DNA of 64,000 bases from Muricea muricata (lineage: Eukaryota > Cnidaria > Anthozoa > Malacalcyonacea > Plexauridae): positions 52,583,140-52,647,139 of the forward strand of contig OY979717.1 of assembly GCA_963855995.1 (NCBI GenBank). The letters are read 5' to 3'. Shown in pieces: positions 50,501 to 61,095 of the stretch (within the stretch, counting starts at the first letter, position 1; the number at the start of each line of letters is the position of its first letter). Position numbers and translations under genes: made by a program. A model generated the notes under the pieces. That model did not search any database. It saw only the letters and a list, made by a program, of their open reading frames with translations, and had not been told where the DNA came from.

Positions 50501-50794
50501 CTCCAACTTGGATGAAACCTTTCTTGTCTGTAAAAGGACATCGTTGAGGCGGAATCCTAAGTTGAACAAAAAAACTGTGTAATTACATCTACTGACTATT
50601 TTGGAAAATTGTTCCGAGTTTCCGGCTTTGCCGCCTGTAAATGACTGTCTACAATTATTGCGATATGTTTTGAAAAGTGTTGGCTTACCTTCCATGCTCG
50701 CATTGAAACAAAAATCCAAACATTCAATTTCTTTCATCATTCCCAATAAGAGCGGCAATATTAACACAGACATTAGTCTGTATTCAGAGAACAT
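44549..50794 (-). CDS. Secreted PAN/apple plus fibrinogen C-terminal domain protein
   Basis: Five exons on the minus strand: 50794-50689, 50556-50327, 45665-45638, 45448-45071, 44802-44549. All junctions are GT-AG with matching phase; 996 nt, 331 aa. Residues 1-24 are a hydrophobic signal peptide (MSVLILPLLLGMM). Residues about 25-112 are a Cys-rich PAN/apple-like domain (LECVVSCVHDPCCRSVNY, CAEESECELL). A 28-nt exon links to a fibrinogen-related domain at about 122-331: GGWTVIQRRENG, FWLGLERIHRLT, the DKDTRHDCA calcium-site region, and GGWWYTNCASLNPNG. GLYWE replaces the usual G(I/V)xW. Such proteins are secreted or extracellular lectin-like recognition or matrix proteins. The specific ligand is unknown. 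The start is the only Met with a leader. The Ty3-like LTR begins 92 bp upstream of the ATG. Intron 2 (about 4.7 kb) is full of repeats. Confidence 0.87.
45780..46230. repeat. GC-rich repeat fragment in the PAN-FReD intron
   Basis: A locally GC-rich segment (GGCGGCAGGGAGGCCGGAACC ... CCCTCCCCCTTGCGCCTCCC) within AT-rich intron DNA. Short ORFs in several frames and strands reflect composition. It is probably a transposon fragment, with ends unresolved. Confidence 0.4.
46355..46554. mobile_element. MITE of about 200 bp with long inverted ends
   Basis: AAAAGCGTAAACTGTAAACTCTGAGCGCGCAAGGGATGATGGATTATTGTTTA is an imperfect inverse of TAAACAATAATTCATCATCACTTGATCGCTCGTAGTTCACAGTTTACGCTTTT. One end of the same family recurs near 63235-63285. 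Confidence 0.85.
47256..47271. repeat. Poly-C tract
   Basis: C run in the PAN-FReD intron. Confidence 0.9.
47630..47795. repeat. 15-bp minisatellite, left arm, about 10 copies
   Basis: Unit GAGTACGGAGTCACG. Because 15 is divisible by three and no frame has a stop, all frames stay open, producing false ORFs (GVRSH, ESRST and TEYGV repeats). Confidence 0.93.
48937..49058. repeat. 15-bp minisatellite, right arm, inverted copy
   Basis: Units of CTCCGTGACTCCGTA, the reverse complement of the left array, with occasional TACTTCGTG variants. Confidence 0.93.
49198..49357. mobile_element. Palindromic MITE of about 160 bp
   Basis: AGATTTCTTAATGGGAA ... GTATTTACGCACTTGTTAATTTGTTTCGC pairs with GCGAAAACAAATTAACGCGTGTGTAAATAC ... 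TTCCCATTAAGAAATCT. The loop carries CGCTCGATCGTTGCACTCGCTCG. Confidence 0.88.
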
Positions 50795-50885
50795 GTTACC
50801 GTTTTTCAGCCCAGTTATTTTAAGAATAGACTTTCGACTCTAGATTTTTCTCTACTACTAATATCAAAATTAATTGCAGTTGCCT

Positions 50886-51058
50886 ACGCCAGTTAACAAG
50901 TAAACTCACTCGATAAACACAAGTACAGTCAATAATGTAATATATTGTAATCCCTGAACAATAACAATGCACAATATTATACGCGCGAAAACAAGCGGAA
51001 GTAAACTTGCGGAAGTCACGCGTTCTACTAATATAAATAACGACACCATGTGTGGCGC
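50886..51058 (-). repeat. 3' LTR of the Ty3-like element
   Basis: The same 173 bases occur at 56127-56299. It lies 92 bp upstream of the PAN-FReD start codon, in the same orientation. Confidence 0.93.
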
Positions 51059-51159
51059 AGTTTCTGTTTGTTTTTTTTTTTTTTCTTCCTAAGATGGTGA
51101 GGCTGTTCCATACTTCAGCTACAGTTACTCTATATAAACTAACGCAAGTATTTACAATA

Positions 51160-54100
51160 TTAATGTTCATACTCCAAGTAGTTGGGTGGCTTTCGTATGC
51201 GCTGAGGCCGTGTGGGTATTTGGGCGGTGGTCGGAGAAGATGGGTGAAGCTGCAAAACGTCAGGCACCGATGGAGAAGGCCGTGGTTCCACGGGGGCTGA
51301 CTCAACCATACACTGCGTTTCGTCTTCACTATCTGATTCGGCGAAATGGTTGCCTGTGGCCTGACTCACTTCACTGGGAACACGATAACATTCGTCAAGG
51401 CGGACTTTATAAGAGACTGCTCGAATCTGTGAATTAGTAAACTTCTTGATAAAGCACCATGGGTGGTCAATTGATACCACCAGGTATCTGTTGCGGACTT
51501 TTGTTTTATCTCGTTCGGTACGCAGGTAAACGAGATCACCAACTGCTATTTTGTGGATTGAAGTGTGCACACGAGTTTCTTTAGGATATTTGGAGCGTTC
51601 GCTATAGGGGTGATTCTTTAAGCGCTGTTGACGCTGGGTTCTGATTGTGTTGATGTCGTCTATCGGGAGTTGAGTGTTAGAGTATTGGTCCCTGTGTGTC
51701 CATAATTCGTATGCAGAGAGTCCCTGTCGACGAAGGCGGGAGTTTAGCCTGGATATAGCAATACTTAATCCAAGGTGAGTAATAGGTTCCCCATTTGGTG
51801 CTTGTCGGCGGAGTTCTTCCTCGACTTCAGCAACGGCCTTCTCTGCAACCGGATTCTTGTTGATGTTTTTGGCTCTACCAATCTCCAACGTGATGCCTAG
51901 GGTCAGAAGTGCGGGATCATTTTTTAACGCTCGGAAACCAGGGGCAGGATCTACTCGAATTGTAGCAGGGGGACCGTCGGGAGAGTGGAGTGCGACGAAT
52001 AAAGTGGATAGATTGTCGCGAAGGGTGGCAGTCTTTTCGTCCGAAATGATACAGGCAGAGGTAAAAGATGTCGAGGTATCTCGAAGAACAAGAATAAACT
52101 GTTTGCTTCTTCGAAGAACATCTGCAGCAAAGGAGATGCCAACTACAGCAGGTGGATCGTTTGTGGTCTGGTTTAGTAGAGGTTGTGGCAGATTGCGGAG
52201 AGAGGCGCAGGTGTGGCACGTGTCGCGAACACGATCAATGGCTTTCGTCATATCGAGAGCATAAAAATGGCGTTTCATAGCAAGATTCAATTGATGCGCA
52301 GTGGGATGGTCCAGTCTGACGTGGAGAGCTGTTATAAGACTATCGAGGGCACTGCGTGGAACAACAATCAATTCCGTAATGGGGGAAAGAGGGTCTGTAC
52401 GTGGAACGACCAAGAGGCCATCTTTAGCAATGGATGCGACGTTAAGATATCGCTTCACATCATTGATGTTGGTGGCTTTTTTGGAGGGTCGTGTGCCTTG
52501 TTTCAAGTGGGCATGGGTGCGACGAAGGTCGGAACACTCAGCCTGAACCTCATACCACGCGGATCTCGTTGTAAATGGCAGATGTGAAAGGTTTCGAATA
52601 TCTTGAACAGACGCTGCCCGAACGACGGAATCTTCAGTCGCCGCGATGAATGTGCAGACTTGGCAATGTGGCTCGGAACATTCGGCAGCATTGCGGCTTG
52701 AAAAATCTGAAGGGATATTAGACGACCCAGCAAGGTGTTGAACGTGAACGGCATAACGACTGACGATGGAAAGAAAGGATGTTACTCGAGGGCTGGCAGA
52801 AAATTCTCCACGACACAATTTTTGAACTGCCTGTACACATGGCTTGCTGTCCGTAAGTAGGCACGTGGGCTGGACTGATTGTATTATGTATGGACTGAAA
52901 TGTTTGATGGACGCTGCAATGCTTAGGGCCTCGATCTTGCACGGAAGCCAGGTGACCTGGTGTTTGCGCAATTTGGCGCTGAAAAAGCCTGCAAGTTGTA
53001 CTTTGCTATCCCTGTTTACATACAACGTTGCACCGATACCGCTTTTAGCCACTGAACCATCGGTCACAATCCAGAGCTGGTCGGATGGTCGTGGGAGCGT
53101 AATGGACTTGTGTTCCTTGAGAGCATTTTGGGCAGCATGGAAGTGTACAAGTGAAGTATCTGTCCACGGTATAGCGTCACGGGATTCTTTGCCTGATATG
53201 AACTGATCAAGTGGTGCGAGGAGTTGGGAGCAGCTTGGAAGGACACGGCTAAGGGCTTTGTATGCGCCAATAAATGAGCGTAATCCACGGACAGTGTCTG
53301 GCGGTGGACACGAAGAAAGAGTAGCAACGCGATGTTGGCTGGCGGACAACTGACCTAGTGTCCAGACCCATCCAAGGATGGTGGTGGATTGGGGACAGAT
53401 TGTGGTTTTAGATGCAGACAGGTGAAGATTGCACCGCTGGAGGGCATCTAGAACTCGTTGCCAGTTCTGTAACAGCTCTTCGGGTGTGTCTGCACCACAA
53501 TAAAGATCATCTGCCAGTTTTGCCGCGATTCCATCCTGTAAACAATCTCCGAGAACCCGACACATGAGTTCTTCTAGGGCAGTTTCGGAACCTGGCATTC
53601 CCATTGCACAACGTGTGTAGGCACGGACGCCCCGGAAAGGTGTTGCAACGCCGCAATACTTCATAGATTCCTTTGCTAGGGGTATCTGATAGAATGCGCT
53701 AGTGAGATCAGTTACGATCAGGTACTTCCACCTTGCGATTGTGCGCAAGGTGGTCTCCACGTCGGGCATTAAAGATGGTTGAGGCTTACTGTATCTGGCC
53801 ACGTCAGCAAAGGCAGTGACTAGTCGGTGTCCACCAGATGGTTTTGTGACTAGAAAGGATGGGTTGAGATATTCTATCGTTATGCCAATGTCCTCTGGAC
53901 GTTGAAATACTCCCTGACGCTCCAGCTCATCAAACTTTGCCTGCAGCTGAACTAACTTGTTGCGAGAATACTGGGGGAGACGACCCTTTCGTTGGGGCGG
54001 TTGCACTGGGCCCATGTTGACGATGGCTTCGAAAGGACCCACGGCGCCATTGTATCCGGAAATGGAGGGGTCAAATACAGAGTCGTAACTGTGCAGTAAC

Positions 54101-55968
54101 TTTTGGAAAGCGGCACGACTGGTTTCAGGTAGGATATGGTCAGGGTCTAGTTGGACTGCAGAGGAGTGGAGGGGAATGGGTTCTGCTGGTGTGGAGGGTG
54201 GGGGGGCAGGAGGTAGTGTGTTATCGACAATAGACACGTCTGAGGTTAAGGTGGGTAGGACCTGGCAAAAGTGTTCATGGCGAGCAAGATGTTGAGGTTC
54301 AGTCGTGTCATTCAGAATACGAACGTGACCAGCAACAGCTTCAACGATGTTGGGATGAGGCCAATTACGAGTCGATCTGGCGCAATCTGGGCGAGGTTCC
54401 AGTGCAAGGATAGAATCAGGGTGGACTTGGGGAGGTAACTGGATGTCTATATACTCTCCTGGCCAAATGACTGTAGATGATGGTGAAGCACGTAAGACAT
54501 GGGACTGGGTGCGCCGTACATGGTTCTGTGGAGGGTCAGGGCCTTCAGCTCCATAATACAAGATGTGGGAGCCTTGGATGGATATCTGTTGGAGGGATGG
54601 TCTAACCGAGATGTCATTGAGTGCCATAAAGGGCGTTCCTGCTAAGATATCAACATCGAGTTCCTCGACTGCGAGGGCATCAAGATGAAGGTCAACATGA
54701 TCGCGATTGACATTGAAGTGGACTTCCCCAACTACGGTAAGGGGGGTTATGCCGTCAGCCTGGAGGGCAGTTTGTGTGGTCTTATGGATAATGGCCCCAA
54801 CTTGTCTAGCCACTGACGCTTTGATCATACTTATCTCGGCACCTGTGTCGAGGGTAAGCTGCAGAGCATGATGGTGGTAAAAAACCTTAAGGTGAGGAGA
54901 GCGCTTGGTACAGACCCGTCGCGTTGTAGGCGTAACGCGGTAGTTATGGGAGCTACCTTCCATAATGCTTTCAGGAGGAGTTGCTATGTGGCCAGGAGGG
55001 GTTTCAATGTAATCAGATGCAGTTTCGATATCGAAGCTTTCGGACATCACTTGTCGTGCACGGGTCAAGTATTGGCGATCAGGAGTTGGAAGGAAGGGAC
55101 ACTTGCTAAGGTAATGGTAAAACTGTGATCGGTTTGCTTGTTGACACAGAGGGCATATTTTCCGTCTTGTACTTGGGACCCTGGTGTTGGAAGGTGCCTG
55201 TGGGTGTGTATTACGTTGAGAGCTAGACTGTTGAAATGCAGTACGTAGGACTTTTGACTCATTTGTGCTCTGAATTTCTTCCAGCAGGGACTCGAGGGCC
55301 TGGGATATTTCAGGCTTTAGGCTGGCTAATGTTTGGGACCTTAGCTCAGTTCCGTAGCGCTGCTTAATGAGTGCTGGTAAGTCGGGGTGAACTAGACGTA
55401 ACCATGTAATAACGATAACATTTTCAAGGGTGGGAGTAAGCTCTTCATCGTTAGTCACATTTTCCCCGTGGTGGCGGATACTGCCGTTCACCTTTAGCAA
55501 ATTATCGTCCATAAAGCCCAATAGACGTTGATAGAGGTCCTCGGGTCGTTCCCCGGGTTCTAAGTGTAGGTTATTAAAATCTAAGAACCTGGCACCGGTA
55601 GCCTGGAACCCAAAGTGAGCTCGAATAGCCTGCCAAATTGATTGCATGGATGTGGAATTTTTAACAATAGTGTTGCGAGCAACTACCGGACAAAAGTTAG
55701 CAATCTGACCCAACATTAATTCTAGGTGAGTTACCTTTTGAGCGGCGGTCCGTCGGTTTGCTTGTGGTACGTCCTCGCCATCATCAGCGAAGCCTCGAGT
55801 TGGCTGATTGCTAGTCTTGCGTTGCCATGTTGTTTCTTCGAGCAAAAAGTGAGCAAAATTCGGATCCAAGGACAAGATATATAGAAGGTTCTGACGCCAC
55901 GCTTCGAATGAAGTGATTGTTTCATCTTTGGATAAACTCCACTGTTTAGGAGCACGATTACTGGCCAT
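51160..55968 (-). CDS. Gag-Pol polyprotein of the Ty3/Gypsy-like retrotransposon
   Basis: A 1602-aa uninterrupted ORF in the order gag, protease, RT, RNase H, integrase, which is the Ty3 rather than Copia order. The gag-like region (1-330) ends with a zinc-knuckle-like cluster (KICPLCQQ ... YHYLSKC). The aspartic protease motif LDTGAE is near residue 372. RT has TDLTSAFYQIPL and the catalytic LADDLY near 818, where L-A replaces the usual Y-x before DD. RNase H begins near 965 (IVTDGS). The integrase HHCC zinc domain is at about 1213-1256 (HPTAHQ ... CHTCASL). The catalytic acids are in FAADVL and RVDPAPGF, followed at exactly 35 residues by E in NPVAEKA. The C-terminus is Pro/Arg-rich. No frameshift or stop is seen, so it may be autonomous. 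Base composition is more GC-rich than its surroundings. Confidence 0.93.
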   Translation of the reverse strand: MASNRAPKQWSLSKDETITSFEAWRQNLLYILSLDPNFAHFLLEETTWQRKTSNQPTRGFADDGEDVPQANRRTAAQKVTHLELMLGQIANFCPVVARNTIVKNSTSMQSIWQAIRAHFGFQATGARFLDFNNLHLEPGERPEDLYQRLLGFMDDNLLKVNGSIRHHGENVTNDEELTPTLENVIVITWLRLVHPDLPALIKQRYGTELRSQTLASLKPEISQALESLLEEIQSTNESKVLRTAFQQSSSQRNTHPQAPSNTRVPSTRRKICPLCQQANRSQFYHYLSKCPFLPTPDRQYLTRARQVMSESFDIETASDYIETPPGHIATPPESIMEGSSHNYRVTPTTRRVCTKRSPHLKVFYHHHALQLTLDTGAEISMIKASVARQVGAIIHKTTQTALQADGITPLTVVGEVHFNVNRDHVDLHLDALAVEELDVDILAGTPFMALNDISVRPSLQQISIQGSHILYYGAEGPDPPQNHVRRTQSHVLRASPSSTVIWPGEYIDIQLPPQVHPDSILALEPRPDCARSTRNWPHPNIVEAVAGHVRILNDTTEPQHLARHEHFCQVLPTLTSDVSIVDNTLPPAPPPSTPAEPIPLHSSAVQLDPDHILPETSRAAFQKLLHSYDSVFDPSISGYNGAVGPFEAIVNMGPVQPPQRKGRLPQYSRNKLVQLQAKFDELERQGVFQRPEDIGITIEYLNPSFLVTKPSGGHRLVTAFADVARYSKPQPSLMPDVETTLRTIARWKYLIVTDLTSAFYQIPLAKESMKYCGVATPFRGVRAYTRCAMGMPGSETALEELMCRVLGDCLQDGIAAKLADDLYCGADTPEELLQNWQRVLDALQRCNLHLSASKTTICPQSTTILGWVWTLGQLSASQHRVATLSSCPPPDTVRGLRSFIGAYKALSRVLPSCSQLLAPLDQFISGKESRDAIPWTDTSLVHFHAAQNALKEHKSITLPRPSDQLWIVTDGSVAKSGIGATLYVNRDSKVQLAGFFSAKLRKHQVTWLPCKIEALSIAASIKHFSPYIIQSVQPTCLLTDSKPCVQAVQKLCRGEFSASPRVTSFLSIVSRYAVHVQHLAGSSNIPSDFSSRNAAECSEPHCQVCTFIAATEDSVVRAASVQDIRNLSHLPFTTRSAWYEVQAECSDLRRTHAHLKQGTRPSKKATNINDVKRYLNVASIAKDGLLVVPRTDPLSPITELIVVPRSALDSLITALHVRLDHPTAHQLNLAMKRHFYALDMTKAIDRVRDTCHTCASLRNLPQPLLNQTTNDPPAVVGISFAADVLRRSKQFILVLRDTSTSFTSACIISDEKTATLRDNLSTLFVALHSPDGPPATIRVDPAPGFRALKNDPALLTLGITLEIGRAKNINKNPVAEKAVAEVEEELRRQAPNGEPITHLGLSIAISRLNSRLRRQGLSAYELWTHRDQYSNTQLPIDDINTIRTQRQQRLKNHPYSERSKYPKETRVHTSIHKIAVGDLVYLRTERDKTKVRNRYLVVSIDHPWCFIKKFTNSQIRAVSYKVRLDECYRVPSEVSQATGNHFAESDSEDETQCMVESAPVEPRPSPSVPDVLQLHPSSPTTAQIPTRPQRIRKPPNYLEYEH

Positions 55969-56126
55969 TCTGATGACTTAGCGACTGACTTTTTACAGCG
56001 TGATACAAGCTGTCGTGTTTTGACTCCTTTAGTCCGAGCGAATTGTTGTCGATCTGAATGTGTAGCAAAGTTACACCTTGTCGTAACTGTTTATTAAATC
56101 AGAGTTGAATAAATGACGCTGCCACC

Positions 56127-56299
56127 ACGCCAGTTAACAAGTAAACTCACTCGATAAACACAAGTACAGTCAATAATGTAATATATTGTAATCCCTGAAC
56201 AATAACAATGCACAATATTATACGCGCGAAAACAAGCGGAAGTAAACTTGCGGAAGTCACGCGTTCTACTAATATAAATAACGACACCATGTGTGGCGC
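56127..56299 (-). repeat. 5' LTR of the Ty3-like element
   Basis: 173-bp direct repeat, identical by eye to 50886-51058. It should contain the element's promoter. Confidence 0.93.
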
Positions 56300-57999
56300 T
56301 AAGTATATAGTACGTGTGTGCCTGTCAGTGAGTGCCTGTTTAAACAGGTGGAATGAACCTTAAACGATTAATATGCTTCTTGTATTTTTCGTGGAGCATA
56401 CTAAAATAATACTACCTAACTGAATGTCAAATTGTATTAGTTAGATCATATAGAGTTGAAAGGGTAGAATCATCATGCCAAGTGTTTAAATTTCTTTTAC
56501 AATTACGAGTGTGCATGAATTTTGACAGGTGCAGGTATATAATTATTTCTACTCAAGACTAAAACACATTTACTGTTTAAAACGAGGTTTAGAATGCATA
56601 TTTTTCTGGCCAAAATTGGCTTCTGACACGTAGTGTGATTTTGCCAGCGTATCAAAATAGACCTTGCTTAACAAATGCGACATTCGTATATTCGCGTTTT
56701 GTCATGAGCATATTAAGTTCTTGTTATGAAATTTAATTTAATTTCTCCTTGATGTAATCCACAGCATGACATCTTTGCATATACATATCTTATTACTGAA
56801 ACTCTTAACGCTACTTGCATAACTTGTTTATCGATATGTATGTAATAATTACAGGTTTTATTCCAGTCACATTAGAAGCGCTTTAGCCTACGACGCAAGG
56901 TTAGCTGGTTTGGCTTATTAGGAATCATTTGACTCCACCAAACTGAACTGCATGCACGCGATTCGTCCATTAAACCCAATATTGAGGTATATTGAGTTCA
57001 ATACCAATGGATTCGTCCTAATTTCGCGCTAGCTCCTGGCTTCGATGATTACTATGAGCGATTTTGTGACACTTCATAACATTCATGATCAGGGTGCCAA
57101 TTTATAGTAAACAGCAAAATAATAAACCAGACTTATCAATAATAAAACGAGAAACAGCGTAACGGCATAAAAATTATTTATTATATGCTTATAGGTGGTG
57201 ATGATACATTATTTATGCAACTGATCGAGATTTTTGAAAATAAAGAACAACGAACACCAACAAAACGACTTATTTTTGCTTTGTCAGCTTTTCAAACTTT
57301 TTAAATGATTTTTTCCCGTTTTGTGACGTATCAATTTCTCGTTTTTTATTTACAAAAAGTTTGTTACGCACGATAAATGATATATTGGCCTCTCCACCAG
57401 TGCTCTCCACCTGTAAAGACACGCATTGCGCATTTATTTATTACGCTGTTCGCTAAAACCCCCTCACTTGATGTGTCTTATGGAACTTCTAAACGGTAAA
57501 TGTATGTTAGTCTCTCAAGTGGAAATCATATCCCGAAAAGGACGTTATTTCAACACATATACTAATTATTCAAATATAGAACTCTGATTAGGCCCACATG
57601 CATGCACGTACGTACTCGAAACTTGAATACATTATCTACTTTCTTTTAATCTTTGCATTGCAAAGGTAGAATTCATACCTGAATACAGTTCCACGTTTGA
57701 GAGTACTACAAATGTAGATGTCAAAAAGTCCAACATTTTACCTCATTCACGGCACAAAACTCATTCGGCATTTAATATATTGCCCTGAGTGGGTTTAATT
57801 CGGCTGTTTTATGCAAAAGACGTGTTTAAATTTTTTGTTAACTCTCGTTCTCATTGGGCCAGTGTCTGTCAAATATAAGTACATACGATATATAAGAAAA
57901 GAAACATTACCTAAGGTGTTCTACTACTAAAAATATTCAATCAGACTACTATGTAAGTAGTACTGCCTTGGCCCTATGGCGCCGGAAGTAATTAGTATT
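56300..57999. other. Gene-free stretch
   Basis: AT-rich, with no ORF above 60 codons and no obvious repeat structure. Confidence 0.5.
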
Positions 58000-59139
58000 C
58001 AAAATGCAGCGGGTGCTGACGTCAGCATAACGTTATTGTGATGACGTCATCAGGATAACATTATAGTGGGTATAGATAACGTTACGAGTGTTTTAACCCT
58101 AGTGGTGATAATTTGATTTAATTTATTAACTTTATATTACCAGATTTGGACATTACAACACACAACACTAACACACAACTACATTTACAACAACACAACA
58201 TTAACAAAAACAGTTGGTAGGACAAAACGGCTTGCACCAATGGCTTGCACTACTGTTTGTTAACGTAACGTTATCAGTGTTTAACCCTAACATTCAAAAT
58301 GTCGTCAGCAGGATACAACGTTATGATGATGACGTCACGATAACGTTGTGATAGTCTATCCATGATCCAAATCCATAGGGTGGTTAAACCCTAGTATTCA
58401 AAATGGCGGTGGGGTGATCACGTCATGATAACGTTAGTTGTTGTGATAACGTGAGAGTTATGATTGCGTAACAAGACGTTCAGATACGCTAACTAAGCCC
58501 AGCCAAATAGATGTGCAACAGAGATTTCGCTGTCCCACGGATTACGTCATATCCACAGGCATTTCTGGCAAGTACATTTAATTTAAGTGTACGAATTTCA
58601 ATATAATAGATGGGTTCTGCCGTTTTATAAGCGACCAGGACAAAAACATAATTCATTTGTTGCTTGAAATATACAGGGCAACTTATCTTTACATATTTCT
58701 GTGAACTAAGGCAATCCAGCGGAAAGTTTTCTTAAAATCGCCGTTTATTTGACATTTCCCTAACTAATTTCTTCTAAAATCTCGCATGTGTACTTTCCAG
58801 AAATGAGCGTGCTTATAACTGAAGCCATCCACGTAAAACAAGAGATACCCCGAGTTGCACATCCATGTATTCTTAATCTATGGCTCAGCTAAATAAAAAC
58901 AGACATGGATTAACGTTTGAAATATTTTATTTTGTACAGTATTAAGATATAATGGAAACACAATGTGAGCTTCTGTGGAGCTTGTTACATACACTAATTA
59001 AATATATTAACTGTGTATGAATAAAGTTTGCTCAATTCGACTTTCTTTGTTTCTGTTCTTTGTTGACTATTTTCCCCCGGGCTCGGATGTTGCAGTGCAT
59101 GCAGGAGCGTTTTCATCTTTTCTTGTCGCTTTTTTAAAT

Positions 59140-59342
59140 CACTCCGCTCTTTTTCCACAACGAGTGTACGTGGTAGCCAAGCGAGTGTGGCAGCCATTTT
59201 TATTTTCTTGACTTCTGTTTACCTTCAGAACGCTTTTCACATCGAGATAAGTCAGTTTACGGATGCCATGAAGACACCCTAGCTTGCTAAGGTAAGAGTT
59301 TCTCTCCTCGGAGGATAAGCTATGTACTTGGCATGGCTGCAT
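59140..59342 (-). other. Small ORF in the foldback element
   Basis: A 67-codon ORF (SLSSEERNSYLSKLGCLHGIR...) lies in the arm. A second frame continues as KMAATLAWLPRTL to 58994. The mirrored arm preserves the DNA but not this frame. It may be a relic of coding sequence. Function unknown. Confidence 0.2.
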
Positions 59343-60796
59343 CGCAAATGATTCATGATTGCATGCACCATACGAACTTTAAAGCTCTGTTTCGGGACAT
59401 ATTCTTTGGCATCCCACATCAGGAGACTGGCTCACTAGCCTTACAGGACACCAGGCCACTTTAGCTAGGTCGTGTTAGTCCCGTACAATGTTGCATGATT
59501 AGCATCTGCTCATACTGCCCACTGTGCTGTACGAGTCAGACGCTGGGGATTGGGGACGAGAAAGGGAACTAAGATGGCGGGTTTGTGTTTGTAAAATGTG
59601 TTAAAGCATGGAGAGTTAAAGGTAATAAAAATCGTTGAGTTTGAGTATATTATACCCACGAGCACATGCTCATACGCTGACAAGGGACAATGTGGCCCGA
59701 TGGCCCAAGCACATATGACACATACCATATTAAAACCTGACTGGTTTCAGTTATCCTACGAACAGAATAAGATGATAAATTTGAGTCGACAAGAGCATGC
59801 TTATTTCACAGAGATCAGACTTTTAGATTACTGAGCAATTTAATAAAGAACTTATTTTGATTGCATGACTCAAACAAGCGTACGTTTGGCAAAGGCTAGC
59901 TATAGAAAAAGAGTTGAATATTCAAAGCAAAAGAGAATTGCTTTATACCTTCGCAAACCTGGATGTTAAATTTGGTGGACGATGCATACCGTGACCTTAA
60001 GCCTAGAAACAACCAGGGAACTGATTTTGTTATGTAGGATAGGTCAAATGAAGAATACAAACTTGTGGGCGTCCTGACGTTGTTTTATTTGCTTGTCCTC
60101 ACCACATTCACCCTACATCCACGTACCCTCGTACAGCTCACATTCACATCACATCGACCCACATCGACCTTTCGTCGGCCTCACATTGACCCCTCTTTAA
60201 ACTCGCATAAGCAGGAGCTCATCTGCATACCAATAGTCTGGATCTATTTGAGCATCTGCTCATAACGGCTCATGCATGCTTACAACTCGAGCAATAGATG
60301 CAAATGATTTGATATCTCCTAGTACTAGTCTATATCTAAGACCGAAAAGACTAAACGGACCAAAAATTCCAAACTGGCCAAAAATACTAAACGGGCCAAA
60401 AATACCAAACGGGCGAAAAAAGCCAAAAGGGAACAAAAAAGGCCAAACAAGCCAGGTGCTATGAGCATTTGCTCTAAATCTTGCTCGTAACAGATCATGA
60501 GCACATAGGCATAAAAATGCAGTACGCGGATATAGCTATAGTGGCCTGGCGTCCCAGTCTCTATATGTGGTAAAAACAGAGCTTAATTAAAGTTCGTATA
60601 GTGTATGCAAACAGCCTCTACCCACGCGCTTTATGTGCTTATAATAAGTACTAAGTACATGGCTTATCCTCCGAAGAGGGAAAGCCTTTCCTAAAGCAAG
60701 CCAGTGTGTCGTCATGACATCCGCTGACCTATCTCGATGAACGAAGAAATTCGAATTGAACAAACTTTTTTCAAACACAGTTTATGTATTTGATCA

Positions 60797-61095
60797 GTAG
60801 AATCATACTAGCATACTAATGAAATGCTGTAATTTGATTGGATTTGGCTACTCTACTCTATCGAGGAATAGATAGCGAGTAGCAAAACAACAATTTTCCT
60901 GGCGTATTTTTTTTAATTCAGAGACAATATGTAGTATTATTTTTAACAAAAAGGCTTATGACTCAATTATTTATCTCAGATTATACTAAAACAATTAGAT
61001 TACTCGCTCTCGATTTCTATGTGTTGATAGTTGATTTGTTCTTCGCCCTCATCAACTATCACCGCATAGAAATCTCGAGCTCGTAATCTAATTGT
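60797..61095. mobile_element. Repeat nested in the right arm of the foldback
   Basis: Interrupts arm symmetry by about 300 bp. Its start (GTAGAATCATACTAGCATACTAATG) matches the WDSUB1-intron repeat at 22197. Its end is a near-perfect hairpin, 60991-61095 (ATTAGATTACTCGCTCTCGATTTCTATG opposed by CATAGAAATCTCGAGCTCGTAATCTAAT). Confidence 0.75.

Larger units (their letters stand above)
50886..56299 (-). mobile_element. Complete Ty3/Gypsy-like LTR retrotransposon
   Basis: Two 173-bp direct repeats (50886-51058 and 56127-56299) read as identical and bracket a single long minus-strand ORF. A polypurine run (AGGAAGAAAAAAAAAAAAAAC on the minus strand) lies just before the 3' LTR. TGG-containing sequence follows the 5' LTR as a possible primer-binding site. 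LTR edges are ACGCC...GGCGC rather than TG...CA, and no target duplication was found in the flanks. Identical LTRs plus an intact ORF suggest recent insertion. Confidence 0.93.

Noticed and set aside
50820-51329. 169-aa reverse ORF crossing the 3' LTR
   Set aside because: A different frame over the end of pol and the LTR, with no homology.
51857-53206. Forward ORFs inside the retrotransposon
   Set aside because: They are shadows of the minus-strand gag-pol ORF.
58994-59342. Two overlapping reverse ORFs as a protein-coding gene in the foldback
   Set aside because: The frames do not join without a shift, and the mirrored arm does not keep them. Listed only as a low-confidence relic.
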